Below, piece by piece: positions 1-8,292 of a stretch of 43,887 nt of DNA. This DNA is from Pseudomonadota bacterium (lineage in GTDB: Bacteria; Pseudomonadota; Gammaproteobacteria; Steroidobacterales; Steroidobacteraceae). Each line of letters starts with the position of its first letter. The first letter of the stretch is position 1. The DNA lies in assembly GCA_023423065.1 (NCBI GenBank), contig JAFAGC010000113.1, positions 1 through 43,887 of the forward strand, written 5' to 3'. Under the pieces are notes generated by a model. The model was not told the origin of the DNA, searched no databases, and saw nothing but the letters and a program-made list of their open reading frames with translations. A program made the position numbers and the translations under genes.

Positions 1-42
1 GCCAGTATGACTACCGCGAGGCCGCGCACCGTGGCGCGAAGC

Positions 43-2604
43 TCAGAAGTTGAAGCTGACCGAGCCCATCACGGTGCGCGGCGCGCCGATCGAATAGAAG
101 CCGACCGAGCTGCCGAGACCGGTGCCCGAGCTGATGTTGCCGAAGTACTCCTCGTCGAGCAGGTTGATCACGTTCAGCCGGACCTCGGCGGAATCGATGC
201 CGGGGAAGTCGAACGTGTAACGCGCGTCGAGATCCACGACCGTGTAGCCGGGCGAGATCTCGGTGTTGAGATCGGTGCCGTAACGATCGCCGACATTCTT
301 CGCCTGCAGGCCCACGCGGAAGTTCTCGGTCGCCTTGACGTCGATGCGTGCGCCGAACATCCACTTCGGCGTCTCGACCAGCGTCTTGCCCGCGGTCGGG
401 ATCGGCGTGGTCGACGTCGGGATGTCGTCGAGCAGCTCGCTGTCGTTGTAGGCCACCGACAGGCTCAGGTCCACGAGTTCGCCGAAGCGCCGGCCGAGCT
501 GCGCGTCGAAGCCCTCGACCTTCACGTCGCCGACGTTGCGGTCGACGTTGAAGCCGAGCGCCTCGTCGAACGACGTCACGATGCGGTTCGTGTAGTCGAT
601 GCGGTACAGCGCGAGCGAGGCGATGGTGCGCGAGTTGTTCATGCGCCAGCCGACATCGTAGGCCTTCGTGGTCTCGGACTCCGGCGTCGGGTGACCGATG
701 CTGCCGTCATCGAGGCGGATCACCGAGTACAGGTTGTCCGTGCGCGGCGCCGACAGGCCTTCGGCGTACGACGCGTAGAAGGAGTGGTTCTCCCACGGTT
801 TGAACGTGATTCCCGCGTTCGGCAGGATGTCGTCGAACTCGACTTCATCGCTCCACGGCGGAATGAACTCAACCGGCCCCGTCATCGCGTTCGCGGCCGG
901 CGCGAACGTCACGTTGCCGTTGTCGAGCACGGAAAGCGGCGCGCGGCTCGTGCACAACGCGCCGCCACCGGCGCCGATCGTGCCCGAGGTGCCCGAACCG
1001 CCGTTCGGCGTGTAGCAGTACTGGTTGAGCTCGCGCGTGAAGAACGGCGCGCGCACGCCGATCGCCGCGATCAGTTTGTCGTCCATGAATTCGGAGCGCC
1101 ACTCGAGCGCGTACTGCTTGAGCTCCGCGACCGAGAAGCGGTCGCGGCCGCGCAGTTCGTCGCCGTCGGCGGCGAGCACCGTTCGACCGCGACGACCCGC
1201 GAACACGTCTTCGACGCCGGTGCCGTCTTCGTTGAAGTAGCCCCACTGCGCCGTCTGGCGGTGGCGCGCGCGATCCCACGAGAAGGCGAAGCGCAGGATG
1301 TTGTCCTCGTTGATGTCCCAGATCAGCGAGGTGGTCGCGCCCCAGCGTCGCGTGTTGGTGTTGTTCGGCGTGTAGAAGCGGACGGTGTCGAGGATGTCGC
1401 CGTCGCCGTTGAGATCCCAGCCGGTCAGGTTGGTGTTGCCGAGCACGCGCTTGTCGGGCGAAGTCGCCGACGGGGTCTCCGCGATCGTCGTGGAGCCGCC
1501 GCCGTTGGCGAGCGTGTATTGCCAGGACGCGTCCAGGGACAGTCGCAATGCCTCACCGAGATGCCACAGCGACTGCATGCGGAAGTTGCCCGTGTCCGAC
1601 GGGTTGATGCGCACGCCGTAGAAATTGCCGCAGCTCGACGGATTCACCGGGTTGTCCGCGGCCAGCAGTCCGGGCTGGTTGCCCACGAGCTGCGCGTTGT
1701 CGTTGTCGACCGCGCCGGCGGTCGGCGCATCGCGCGTGCAGGTCGCGAGATTGTCGTAATCGCGTCCGAAGGTCTCGAAGTTCGCGATGCTGGTCGTGCG
1801 GTAGAACGCGTTGCGGTTCTCGTTCCAGTGACCCGCGAGACTCACGAAGTTGTCGTTCTCGAAGTCCTGCCGGACCATGAAGTTGAACTGCTTGCGCGTG
1901 AGCCCGCCGGGACCTTTGAACTTGTCGTAGTCCTGGTAGGAGGCGGCGACGAATGCCTTCGTGCCCCACGGACCCATTTCGCCGGTGTCGACGCGCAGGA
2001 GCCCGCGCTTGAAGTCGTTTTCGCCGTACGACATCACCGCGAGGCCGCCGAATTCCTGCGCCGGCCGGCGGGTCTTGTACGCGACGGTGCCGCCGGTGGC
2101 GGAAGCCGTCGGGCTGTCGACGTCGGTGGTCCCCAGGTTCACGTCCACGCGCTCGATGAGCTCGGGATCGAGCATCTGGTTGGGATACAGCGAGTAATTG
2201 CCGGAGTCGTTGAGCGGGATGCCGTCGAACGTCACCGAGACGCGCGAGCCGTCGAAGCCGCGGATGCGCAGGTTGCCGCCCGAAGCGCCGTAAGGATCGG
2301 TGTTCGTGAAGTTGACGCCCGGAATCTGGTTCAGGCTCTGGAACACCGTCTGGCCGGAGGCCTGGGATTCCAGGTATTCGCCGGTGAGCGTGACTCGCGA
2401 TTTCGGGGCTGTCTGGTTGCCGACGAGACCGATCTCGCGCAGCCGCGTCGCGGACACCACGACTTCGGCGAGGTCGTCCTCGATCGCCTCCGTCGCGGAC
2501 GATTGCGCGAGCGCGTTCTGACCGATGGCCGCGCCTAACAAGATTGCGCTTGCAATGGCCGCCTTGTGGAACCGAAGCAACGGTGCCCGGTGAGTGTTTC
2601 GCAT
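43..2604 (-). CDS. TonB-dependent outer-membrane receptor
   Basis: 853 residues from the ATG at 2604. That start is preceded by GGAG at good spacing; a second ATG ten codons upstream (2634) lacks a ribosome site. A signal peptide ends near NALAQ. The plug domain follows: a TonB-box-like stretch (EVVVSATR), then QIPGVNF, LRIRGFDGSRVSVTFDGIPL and ERVDVNLGT. The long beta-barrel ends in the terminal phenylalanine typical of BAM substrates (VSFNF). The family imports scarce ligands such as siderophores, cobalamin or oligosaccharides using TonB-ExbBD energy. The substrate cannot be read from sequence. No transporter or regulator adjoins it, and the chitin genes lie 12 kb away, so a carbohydrate role is only a guess. 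The plug and barrel look full length. Confidence 0.93.
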   Translation of the reverse strand: MRNTHRAPLLRFHKAAIASAILLGAAIGQNALAQSSATEAIEDDLAEVVVSATRLREIGLVGNQTAPKSRVTLTGEYLESQASGQTVFQSLNQIPGVNFTNTDPYGASGGNLRIRGFDGSRVSVTFDGIPLNDSGNYSLYPNQMLDPELIERVDVNLGTTDVDSPTASATGGTVAYKTRRPAQEFGGLAVMSYGENDFKRGLLRVDTGEMGPWGTKAFVAASYQDYDKFKGPGGLTRKQFNFMVRQDFENDNFVSLAGHWNENRNAFYRTTSIANFETFGRDYDNLATCTRDAPTAGAVDNDNAQLVGNQPGLLAADNPVNPSSCGNFYGVRINPSDTGNFRMQSLWHLGEALRLSLDASWQYTLANGGGSTTIAETPSATSPDKRVLGNTNLTGWDLNGDGDILDTVRFYTPNNTNTRRWGATTSLIWDINEDNILRFAFSWDRARHRQTAQWGYFNEDGTGVEDVFAGRRGRTVLAADGDELRGRDRFSVAELKQYALEWRSEFMDDKLIAAIGVRAPFFTRELNQYCYTPNGGSGTSGTIGAGGGALCTSRAPLSVLDNGNVTFAPAANAMTGPVEFIPPWSDEVEFDDILPNAGITFKPWENHSFYASYAEGLSAPRTDNLYSVIRLDDGSIGHPTPESETTKAYDVGWRMNNSRTIASLALYRIDYTNRIVTSFDEALGFNVDRNVGDVKVEGFDAQLGRRFGELVDLSLSVAYNDSELLDDIPTSTTPIPTAGKTLVETPKWMFGARIDVKATENFRVGLQAKNVGDRYGTDLNTEISPGYTVVDLDARYTFDFPGIDSAEVRLNVINLLDEEYFGNISSGTGLGSSVGFYSIGAPRTVMGSVSFNF

Positions 2605-2662
2605 GGAGTTCTCCGTTTTCTTGACCGACGCCATCTCTGCGGCGCTGCGGGTTTATGAGTAC

Positions 2663-2691
2663 ACGTTAATGAGATGACGTGGCGGTTACAA
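2663..2691 (-). promoter_or_regulatory. possible sigma70 promoter of the TonB receptor gene
   Basis: Reading leftwards, TTGTAA (2686-2691) is followed after 17 bp by TAACGT (2663-2668), about 60 bp before the receptor start. The -10 match is only partial, so this is a candidate. The rest of the 201-bp gap (2605-2805) holds an inverted repeat TTGCTGCGC / GCGCAGCAA (2707-2715 and 2731-2739). It has no T-run and might be a weak end signal for tdk. Confidence 0.3.
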
Positions 2692-2805
2692 CAGAAAACG
2701 CGACGCTTGCTGCGCTTGCGCGACAGCGGTGCGCAGCAACACGCGCACGATTCTTCGAGGTGCAAGGGAAGGGCTGATCGAATCTTGCGCAGTGCGCGCG
2801 CTTCT

Positions 2806-3396
2806 TCAGGCAGGAATCGTCGCGCCCGCAAGAGCTTGCGAAAAATGCTTCCTGCACAGCGGCACGTAGCGCTCGTTGCCGCCGATTTCGATCTGCGCTC
2901 CCTCGCGTTCCGCCGTGCCGTCGCTCTTGACACGGACGACCATGATGGCCTTGCGGCCGCAATGGCAGATGGTCTTGATTTCGACCAGGTTGTCAGCCCA
3001 TCCGAGCAGCTGCGCGCTTCCCGGAAACAGCTCGCCGCGAAAGTCGGTGCGCAGTCCGTAACACAGCACGGGGATGTTGAGCTCGTCGACCACCGCCGCG
3101 AGTTGTTTGACCTGCTCCGGCGTCAGGAACTGCGACTCGTCGACCAGGATGCAGGCGAGCGGCGAACGCAGGTGCTCGCGCGCGATCTCGGTACGCAGGT
3201 TGAGTCCGGGGTGGAAATGCCGTGCCTCGCGATCGATGCCGATGCGCGAGTGGATGCGTCCGCCCTGCCGGTCGTCGAGTTTCGCGGTGTAGAGCAGCGT
3301 GCGCATGCCGCGCTCTTCGTAGTTGTGGCCGGCCTGCAGCAACGCGGTGGATTTGCCCGCGTTCATCGTCGAATAATAGAAGTAGAGCTTGGCCAT
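2806..3396 (-). CDS. tdk: thymidine kinase
   Basis: 196 residues, the usual length for bacterial type II thymidine kinase. It phosphorylates thymidine (and deoxyuridine) to dTMP with ATP in the cytoplasm for salvage. Visible features are the P-loop STMNAGKST near residue 9, the DESQF Walker B / catalytic glutamate segment, the lasso-region zinc cysteines (ICHCGRKA and the later PLCRKHF), and IGGNERYVPLC for thymine recognition. It begins 12 bp after the stop of the nucleoside transporter and is very likely co-transcribed with it, which fits uptake followed by trapping of thymidine. Confidence 0.97.
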   Translation of the reverse strand: MAKLYFYYSTMNAGKSTALLQAGHNYEERGMRTLLYTAKLDDRQGGRIHSRIGIDREARHFHPGLNLRTEIAREHLRSPLACILVDESQFLTPEQVKQLAAVVDELNIPVLCYGLRTDFRGELFPGSAQLLGWADNLVEIKTICHCGRKAIMVVRVKSDGTAEREGAQIEIGGNERYVPLCRKHFSQALAGATIPA

Positions 3397-3408
3397 GGCC
3401 GAAGCGCG

Positions 3409-4656
3409 TCAGAAGCGTGACACGATGCCGACGACGGCGCCGGCCATGCACGAGGCCAGCGTCGCGGCGTACAGAGCCCTGAAGCCCAGGCTGATCAGGT
3501 CCGGGCGCCGCTCCGGACACATCGCGCCGATGCCCGAAATCTGGATGCCGACGCTCGACAGGTTGGCGAAGCCGCACACGGCGTACAACGCGATCAGCTT
3601 GCTCGTCTCCGACAACGTGCCCGGCGGCATGTTCTGCAGGTTCACGTACGCGATGAATTCGTTGAGCACGGTCTTCACGCCGAGTAACGAGCCAACCGTC
3701 GCGGCCTCGCTCCACGGCACGCCCATGAGCCAGGCGATCGGCGAGAACAGCCAGCCCACGAAGCGTTCCATCGTGAGCGGCTCGCCGCCGATGCTGATGA
3801 AACTGATCATGCCGTTGAGCAACGCGACCAGCGCGATCGCGACGATGAGGATCGCGAGGATGTGCAGGTAGATGTTGAGTCCGTCGGAGGTGCCGCGGGT
3901 GACGGCGTCCATCGAGCTTTCGTAGACGCGCGGCGGCTTCTCCAATTCCTGCGAGCTCTCGTTGCCCTCCGGAATCATCACGTGCGCGAACAGGATGGCC
4001 GCGGGCACCGACATGATGGACTTGGTGATGAGTTGTCCGAGGACACCCTGGATCTGCTCGCCGAGCATGGCCGAGTAGATGACCATCACCGATCCGGCGA
4101 TGGTCGCCATGCCCGCGGTCATGATGAGCAGCAGCTCGTAACGGGTCATGCGCGCGAGGTAAGGCCGCACCAGCAGCGGCGCCTCGATCTGTCCCATGAA
4201 GATGTTGGCCGTCGCCACCAGGCCCGCGGGTCCGCGCGTGCCCAGTGCGCGCTCGAAGATCACGGAGATGCCCCGGATGACGAGCGGCAGGATCCGCCAG
4301 TACCACAGCAGCGCCGAGAGGGCCGACATCACGATGACCAGCGGCAGGATCTGGAACGCAAAGATGGTCATGAAGCCGGGATTGCTCACGTCGAAGGGCG
4401 CGGTGCCGCCGCCGAGGAATCCGTAGACGAACGAGGTTCCCTGCACGGTGGCCGCGCCCAGCGCGCCGACGGCGCGATTCACGTACTGGAGGCCGTCGCG
4501 GATCCCGGGCGCCTTGAGCAGCAGCCCGCAGATGATGAACTGCAGCAGGATGGCGAACGCCACGAGCTTGTAGTTGATGCGCCGCCAGTTGCTGCTGAGG
4601 GGCATGGCGAGCGCGACGAACACGAGGATTCCGAACAGGGCCTGCACTACCGACAT
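3409..4656 (-). CDS. concentrative nucleoside transporter, CNT (NupC) family
   Basis: 415 residues with many hydrophobic segments. CNT-type landmarks are present: GQIEAPLLVRPYL, SVPAAILFAHVMIPE, GVKTVLNEFIAY and ICGFANLSSVGIQ-like text (CGFANLSSVGIQISGIGAM). The family carries out H+- or Na+-coupled import of nucleosides across the inner membrane. Start ATG at 4656 has AGAAGAGG upstream. It lies between a 2OG oxygenase (33 bp upstream) and tdk (12 bp downstream), all on one strand. The tdk neighbour suggests pyrimidine deoxynucleosides as cargo, which is inference. Confidence 0.93.
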   Translation of the reverse strand: MSVVQALFGILVFVALAMPLSSNWRRINYKLVAFAILLQFIICGLLLKAPGIRDGLQYVNRAVGALGAATVQGTSFVYGFLGGGTAPFDVSNPGFMTIFAFQILPLVIVMSALSALLWYWRILPLVIRGISVIFERALGTRGPAGLVATANIFMGQIEAPLLVRPYLARMTRYELLLIMTAGMATIAGSVMVIYSAMLGEQIQGVLGQLITKSIMSVPAAILFAHVMIPEGNESSQELEKPPRVYESSMDAVTRGTSDGLNIYLHILAILIVAIALVALLNGMISFISIGGEPLTMERFVGWLFSPIAWLMGVPWSEAATVGSLLGVKTVLNEFIAYVNLQNMPPGTLSETSKLIALYAVCGFANLSSVGIQISGIGAMCPERRPDLISLGFRALYAATLASCMAGAVVGIVSRF

Positions 4657-4689
4657 CGTCGAGACCTCTTCTTGTTTTTCCGGGCGTAG

Positions 4690-5622
4690 CTAGATGAGCT
4701 TGATTTCCCGCAACCGCTCCTGCAGGAAGTCGTGCGCGGTGATCGGTTCGGGAAACCGGTCGGGGTGCTGCGCGTCGATGTACTGCGGCAGCGTCTCGAT
4801 CAGGAAATCGGGATTGAAATGAAGGAAGAACGGCAGCGAGTAGCGCGCGTTGGTCGCGCGTTCGCGCGGCGGATTCACGACGCGGTGCGTGGTCGAACGC
4901 AGGTGTCCGTTGGTGAGCCGTTGCAGCATGTCGCCGACGTTGCACACCAGCGAGTTCGGCGGCGGGTTGATCGACAGCCACTCGCCTTTTTTCGACAACA
5001 CCTCGAGTCCCGGCTCCTCGGCGCCGAGCAGCAACGTGATGACGTTGATGTCCTCGTGCGCGCCCGCGCGCACCGACGGCGTCGGTTCCGCCGGCAAGGG
5101 CGGGTAATGAATGATGCGCAACACGCTGTTGCCGAAGTCGACCTTGTCGTCGAAGTAGTTCGATGGCAGCGCGACCGAACGCGCGATGGCCCCGAGCAGG
5201 CGCCGGCCGAGCGCGTCGAACGCGTCGTAGAGCGCGAGCGTCGTCTCGCGCATGCCGGGGATATTCTCGACCCAGATGTTCGGCGCCATCACCTGTGTGA
5301 AAGGGTGGCCCGGCGGCAAGTCGCGGCCGACGTGCCAGAACTCCTTGAGGTCGTGGTGCTTCGCGCCCTTGGCGGTCTCGATTCCGAACGGCGTGTATCC
5401 GCGCGCGCCGCCGCCGCCCGGCACCTGGTACCGGCGCTTCTCGGCCTCGGGCATCGCGAAGAATGCACGGAAGGCGTCCAGGCAGCGGTCGACGAGGCGC
5501 TTGTCGATTCCGTGGTTCCGGATGATCACGAACCCGTACTCGGCGTAGGCCGACGCGATGTCCTGTGCGAAGCGGGCGCTTTCGGTATCGCGTGCGTCCA
5601 GGGTGGGTACTGCGTCGGGCAT
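4690..5622 (-). CDS. 2-oxoglutarate/Fe(II) oxygenase, isopenicillin N synthase-like
   Basis: 310 residues with the two-part architecture of this superfamily: an N-terminal DIOX_N region (FAQDIASAYAEYGFVIIRNHGI) and a C-terminal double-stranded beta-helix. The iron ligands are intact: H189 and D191 (AHEDINVITLL) and H246 (STTHRVVNP). The 2OG-binding R-x-S is R260/S262 (ARYSLPFF). The enzyme should therefore be active, but the substrate is unknown. It is the first gene of a leftward operon with a nucleoside transporter and thymidine kinase. Fungal thymine-7-hydroxylase belongs to the same fold family, so a nucleobase or nucleoside substrate is worth testing. It is divergent from ctlX, with 46 bp between the starts. 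Confidence 0.88.
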   Translation of the reverse strand: MPDAVPTLDARDTESARFAQDIASAYAEYGFVIIRNHGIDKRLVDRCLDAFRAFFAMPEAEKRRYQVPGGGGARGYTPFGIETAKGAKHHDLKEFWHVGRDLPPGHPFTQVMAPNIWVENIPGMRETTLALYDAFDALGRRLLGAIARSVALPSNYFDDKVDFGNSVLRIIHYPPLPAEPTPSVRAGAHEDINVITLLLGAEEPGLEVLSKKGEWLSINPPPNSLVCNVGDMLQRLTNGHLRSTTHRVVNPPRERATNARYSLPFFLHFNPDFLIETLPQYIDAQHPDRFPEPITAHDFLQERLREIKLI

Positions 5623-5668
5623 TCGCGGCTATTGTGCCTACCCCCATTGGGATGTAGAAGTCGCCGCC

Positions 5669-6631
5669 ATGCCGCCTCCCGCCCAGTCGCCCATTCGAAT
5701 GCAGGTTTGCAACGCCCTGTTGATGGTTCGCCCCAAGGCGTTCGGCTACAACGCCGAAACGGCGCAGACGAACCGGTTCCAACATGCCACCGGGGCGGAT
5801 GCGGCGGCCGACGTGGCCGCGCGCGCGCTCGCGGAGTTCGACGCGTTCGCGGCCGCGCTGGCTTCCGAGGGAATCCCGGTCTGCATCGCCGAGGATTCCG
5901 CCCAGCCGTGCAAGCCGGACGCCGTGTTTCCCAACAACTGGGTCAGCTTCCATGCCGATGGCACCGTGGTGCTGTATCCGATGCAGTGCGAAAGCCGCCG
6001 GCTCGAGCGCCGCATGGAGATCGTGGAAGCGGTGCGGCGCGAGACGGGCTACACCGTGCGCCGCGTGGTCGACCTCACGCCCCATGAAAGGGAAGGGCGC
6101 TTTCTCGAAGGCACGGGCAGCCTCGTGCTGGACCACCTGGATCGCGTCGCGTACGCGTGCCTGTCGCCGCGGACCGATGCGGGGGTCGCGGCGGAGTGGG
6201 CGCGCGAGATGGGCTACGAGCTCGAGCTGTTCAACGCCTGCGACGAAGCCGCCGTGCCCATCTACCACACCAACGTCGCGATGAGCATCGGCACGCGCGT
6301 CGCGATCGTCGCGCTCGGGAACATCGCCGCCGGCGACCGCGAGCGCGTCGCCGCGCGCCTGCGCGCCTCGGGGCGCGAGATCGTCGAGCTCGCTCCGGCC
6401 GAGCTGCACGGCTTCGCGGGCAACATGCTCGAGGTAGGGAGCTGGGACGAACATCTCGGCGACTTCCGCCTGCTGGTGATGTCGCGCACGGCGCGGCGCG
6501 CGCTCGCGCCGGAGAAGTTCGCGCGGCTCACCGCCGCGGTGGACTCGGTGCTCGTCGCTCCGATCGACGCCATCGAACACCACGGGGGCGGCAGCGTCCG
6601 TTGTATGCTCGCGGAAGTCTTCCTGCGCTGA
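5669..6631 (+). CDS. ctlX: citrulline-utilisation hydrolase CtlX-type amidinotransferase-fold enzyme
   Basis: 320 residues from ATG 5669; an alternative ATG lies ten codons later at 5699. The fold is that of the guanidino-group-modifying (arginine deiminase / DDAH) superfamily. Visible catalytic elements are FPNNWVSFH (89-95 region), the acidic FLEGTGSLVLD (E147), the histidine in IYHTNVAMSIG (H200) and the near-terminal cysteine GGSVRCMLAEVF (C312). Family members named CtlX act on citrulline or related ureido/guanidino compounds. The exact substrate here is inferred from overall pattern. plsY starts 9 bp downstream, so the two may share a transcript. Confidence 0.82.
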   Translation: MPPPAQSPIRMQVCNALLMVRPKAFGYNAETAQTNRFQHATGADAAADVAARALAEFDAFAAALASEGIPVCIAEDSAQPCKPDAVFPNNWVSFHADGTVVLYPMQCESRRLERRMEIVEAVRRETGYTVRRVVDLTPHEREGRFLEGTGSLVLDHLDRVAYACLSPRTDAGVAAEWAREMGYELELFNACDEAAVPIYHTNVAMSIGTRVAIVALGNIAAGDRERVAARLRASGREIVELAPAELHGFAGNMLEVGSWDEHLGDFRLLVMSRTARRALAPEKFARLTAAVDSVLVAPIDAIEHHGGGSVRCMLAEVFLR

Positions 6632-6640
6632 ACGTCCCCG

Positions 6641-7297
6641 ATGGAATTCCTCGCCAAGGTCCTGGTCGCCTATCTTCTGGGCTCCGTCGTCGGCAGCCTC
6701 GTGGTCGGCAGGCTGCGGGGCGGCGTCGACATCCGCACGCAGGGCAGCGGCAATGCCGGCGGCACCAACGCGCTGCGCACGCAGGGCGCCGGTTTCGCGT
6801 TCTGGGTGTTTCTCATCGATATCGCGAAGGGCTGGATCGCGGCCGCGGTGGTCCCCGGCCTGTCGATAGGCGCGCTTGGGGACGGACTTCAAGTCCGTCC
6901 CCCTCCCGATCAGTGGCTTCCTCCCGCCTGCGCCTTCGCCGCCATCCTCGGCCACGTATTCCCCGTCTGGCACGGCTTTCGCGGCGGCAAGGGCGTCGCG
7001 ACCCTGGTCGGCGCGTTCGCCGGCATCGACCTCGCCCTGCTCGTGCCGCTGTTCGCGAGCTGGCTGGGCGTGGTGACGGTCTCGGGTTTCGTGGGCCTCG
7101 CTTCCATCTGCGCCTCGATGGCCATCCCCGTCTATCTACTGATGCGCGACGGCGCGGTGCTGACGCCGACGCTCGGCTTCGGGCTGGCCTGCGCGGCGCT
7201 CGTCATCGTCACCCATCGCGGCAACGTCGCGCGCATGCGCGCCGGTACCGAGCCGCGCGCGCACAAACTCTGGCTGTTCGGTCGCGGACGTTCGTGA
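6641..7297 (+). CDS. plsY: acyl-phosphate:glycerol-3-phosphate acyltransferase
   Basis: 218 residues, an integral membrane enzyme that uses acyl-phosphate to acylate glycerol-3-phosphate in the first step of phospholipid synthesis. The three PlsY motifs are present: GSGNAGGTNALRTQG (residues about 35-50), the HVFPVWHGFRGGKGVAT segment, and the later THRGNVARMRAGTEP. Codons 80-87 are formed exactly by a 25-bp palindromic repeat (6878-6902), encoding GDGLQVRP in a loop between membrane segments. This lengthens the protein slightly without breaking the frame. The gene overlaps birA by GTGA at 7294-7297. Confidence 0.95.
   Translation: MEFLAKVLVAYLLGSVVGSLVVGRLRGGVDIRTQGSGNAGGTNALRTQGAGFAFWVFLIDIAKGWIAAAVVPGLSIGALGDGLQVRPPPDQWLPPACAFAAILGHVFPVWHGFRGGKGVATLVGAFAGIDLALLVPLFASWLGVVTVSGFVGLASICASMAIPVYLLMRDGAVLTPTLGFGLACAALVIVTHRGNVARMRAGTEPRAHKLWLFGRGRS
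6878..6902. repeat. palindromic repeat inserted in frame within plsY
   Basis: Perfect inverted repeat with 12-bp arms (GGGGACGGACTT / AAGTCCGTCCCC) around a single C. It sits in a codon-aligned position inside plsY and is read as GDGLQVRP. In another frame on the same strand it reads GTDFKSVP, and on the opposite strand GTDLKSVP. From memory, such peptides recur in unrelated predicted bacterial proteins, which points to a dispersed repeat. I see no second copy in this window. Confidence 0.85.
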
Positions 7298-8292
7298 GCG
7301 CGGAAGCTCCACTGCCGCAGCGCGTATTCCAGCGGCTCGACGACCGGGACTTCCGCTCGGGAGAGGCGCTGGCCGCGGATCTCGCCGTGACGCGCGCCGC
7401 GGTCTGGAAGGCGGTCGAGCAATTGCGCGAGCTCGGTGTCGCGCTCGACGCCCAGCCTCACAAGGGTTATCGGCTCGCGCCCGGCGTGAGTCCGCTGTGC
7501 CCGGAGCGCATCGCAGCGGCCTTGTCCGCGTCGGTCCGCGAACGCATCGAAGCGCTGCTCGTCGAGTGGACCCTCGATTCGACCAACACGAAGCTGCTCG
7601 ACTCGTTGCCACCCGGCGCGGGTATGGCCGCCATCGTACTCGCGGAGAATCAGACGGGCGGACGAGGGCGCCGCGGGCGCGGGTGGATAGCGCCGCCGGG
7701 CGGTGGCATATGCCTGTCTCTCGCGTGGCAATTCCCGGACATGCCGGCGGACCTCTCGGCCCTGAGCCTGGTCGTCGGGCTCGAGTCAGCCAACGCGCTG
7801 CGCTCGATCGGGATGGAAGACGTGCGGCTCAAGTGGCCCAACGACCTCGTCTCGGCGCAGGGCAAACTCGGCGGGATCCTGATCGAGATGCGCGCGGAAG
7901 CGGGCGGGCCGGTGCACGTCGTCATCGGCATCGGGCTCAACGTCCTGCTGGGAGAGGAGGCGCGCGCGGCCATCGCGCTCACCGGCAACGTGGCCGACGA
8001 CCTGCGCACGAATCTCGCGCAGGTTCCGGACCGCAATGTCCTCGTCGCCGCGCTCATCGAGCGGCTGGTGCCCGCGCTCGCGGACTTTCCGCGCCACGGC
8101 TTCGCGCCGTATGTCGCGCGGTGGCGCGAGCGCGATGCGTTGTCCGGCCAGGAAGTGCGCGTCGACAATGCCGGAGAAGTGACGCGCGGCGTCGCGCGCG
8201 GCATCGACGCACACGGCGCGCTGCTGGTCGAGACGCACGAAGGCATCAGGCGTTTCATCTCGGGCGAAGTGAGCGTACGGATCGATACATGA
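7294..8292 (+). CDS. birA: biotin--[acetyl-CoA-carboxylase] ligase / biotin operon repressor
   Basis: 332 residues from the GTG at 7294, which overlaps the plsY stop; this implies coupled translation. The N-terminal winged helix (SGEALAADLAVTRAAVWKAV, about residues 20-40, then GYRLAPG) shows it is the bifunctional repressor type, not just the ligase. The ligase core has the biotinyl-AMP loop GRGRRGRGW, KWPNDLV, GKLGGILIE and GIGLNV, followed by the small C-terminal SH3-like domain (GEVTRGVARGIDAHGALLVE). It activates biotin with ATP, transfers it to the carboxylase carrier protein, and probably represses bio genes elsewhere. Overlaps coaX by ATGA. Confidence 0.95.
   Translation: MSAEAPLPQRVFQRLDDRDFRSGEALAADLAVTRAAVWKAVEQLRELGVALDAQPHKGYRLAPGVSPLCPERIAAALSASVRERIEALLVEWTLDSTNTKLLDSLPPGAGMAAIVLAENQTGGRGRRGRGWIAPPGGGICLSLAWQFPDMPADLSALSLVVGLESANALRSIGMEDVRLKWPNDLVSAQGKLGGILIEMRAEAGGPVHVVIGIGLNVLLGEEARAAIALTGNVADDLRTNLAQVPDRNVLVAALIERLVPALADFPRHGFAPYVARWRERDALSGQEVRVDNAGEVTRGVARGIDAHGALLVETHEGIRRFISGEVSVRIDT

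Noticed and set aside
7..2538. Open plus-strand frame of about 840 codons opposite the TonB receptor
   Set aside because: Low-complexity R/V/A/D-rich translation and no family features; the minus strand encodes a complete receptor with signal peptide and terminal phenylalanine.
2707..2739. Inverted repeat TTGCTGCGC / GCGCAGCAA as a tdk terminator
   Set aside because: 15-nt loop and no T-run on either side; kept only as a note.
2993..6973. Minus-strand frame spanning tdk, the transporter, the oxygenase and ctlX
   Set aside because: It crosses four well-supported genes in the wrong frame. Its only interesting text, GTDLKSVP, comes from the palindrome in plsY.
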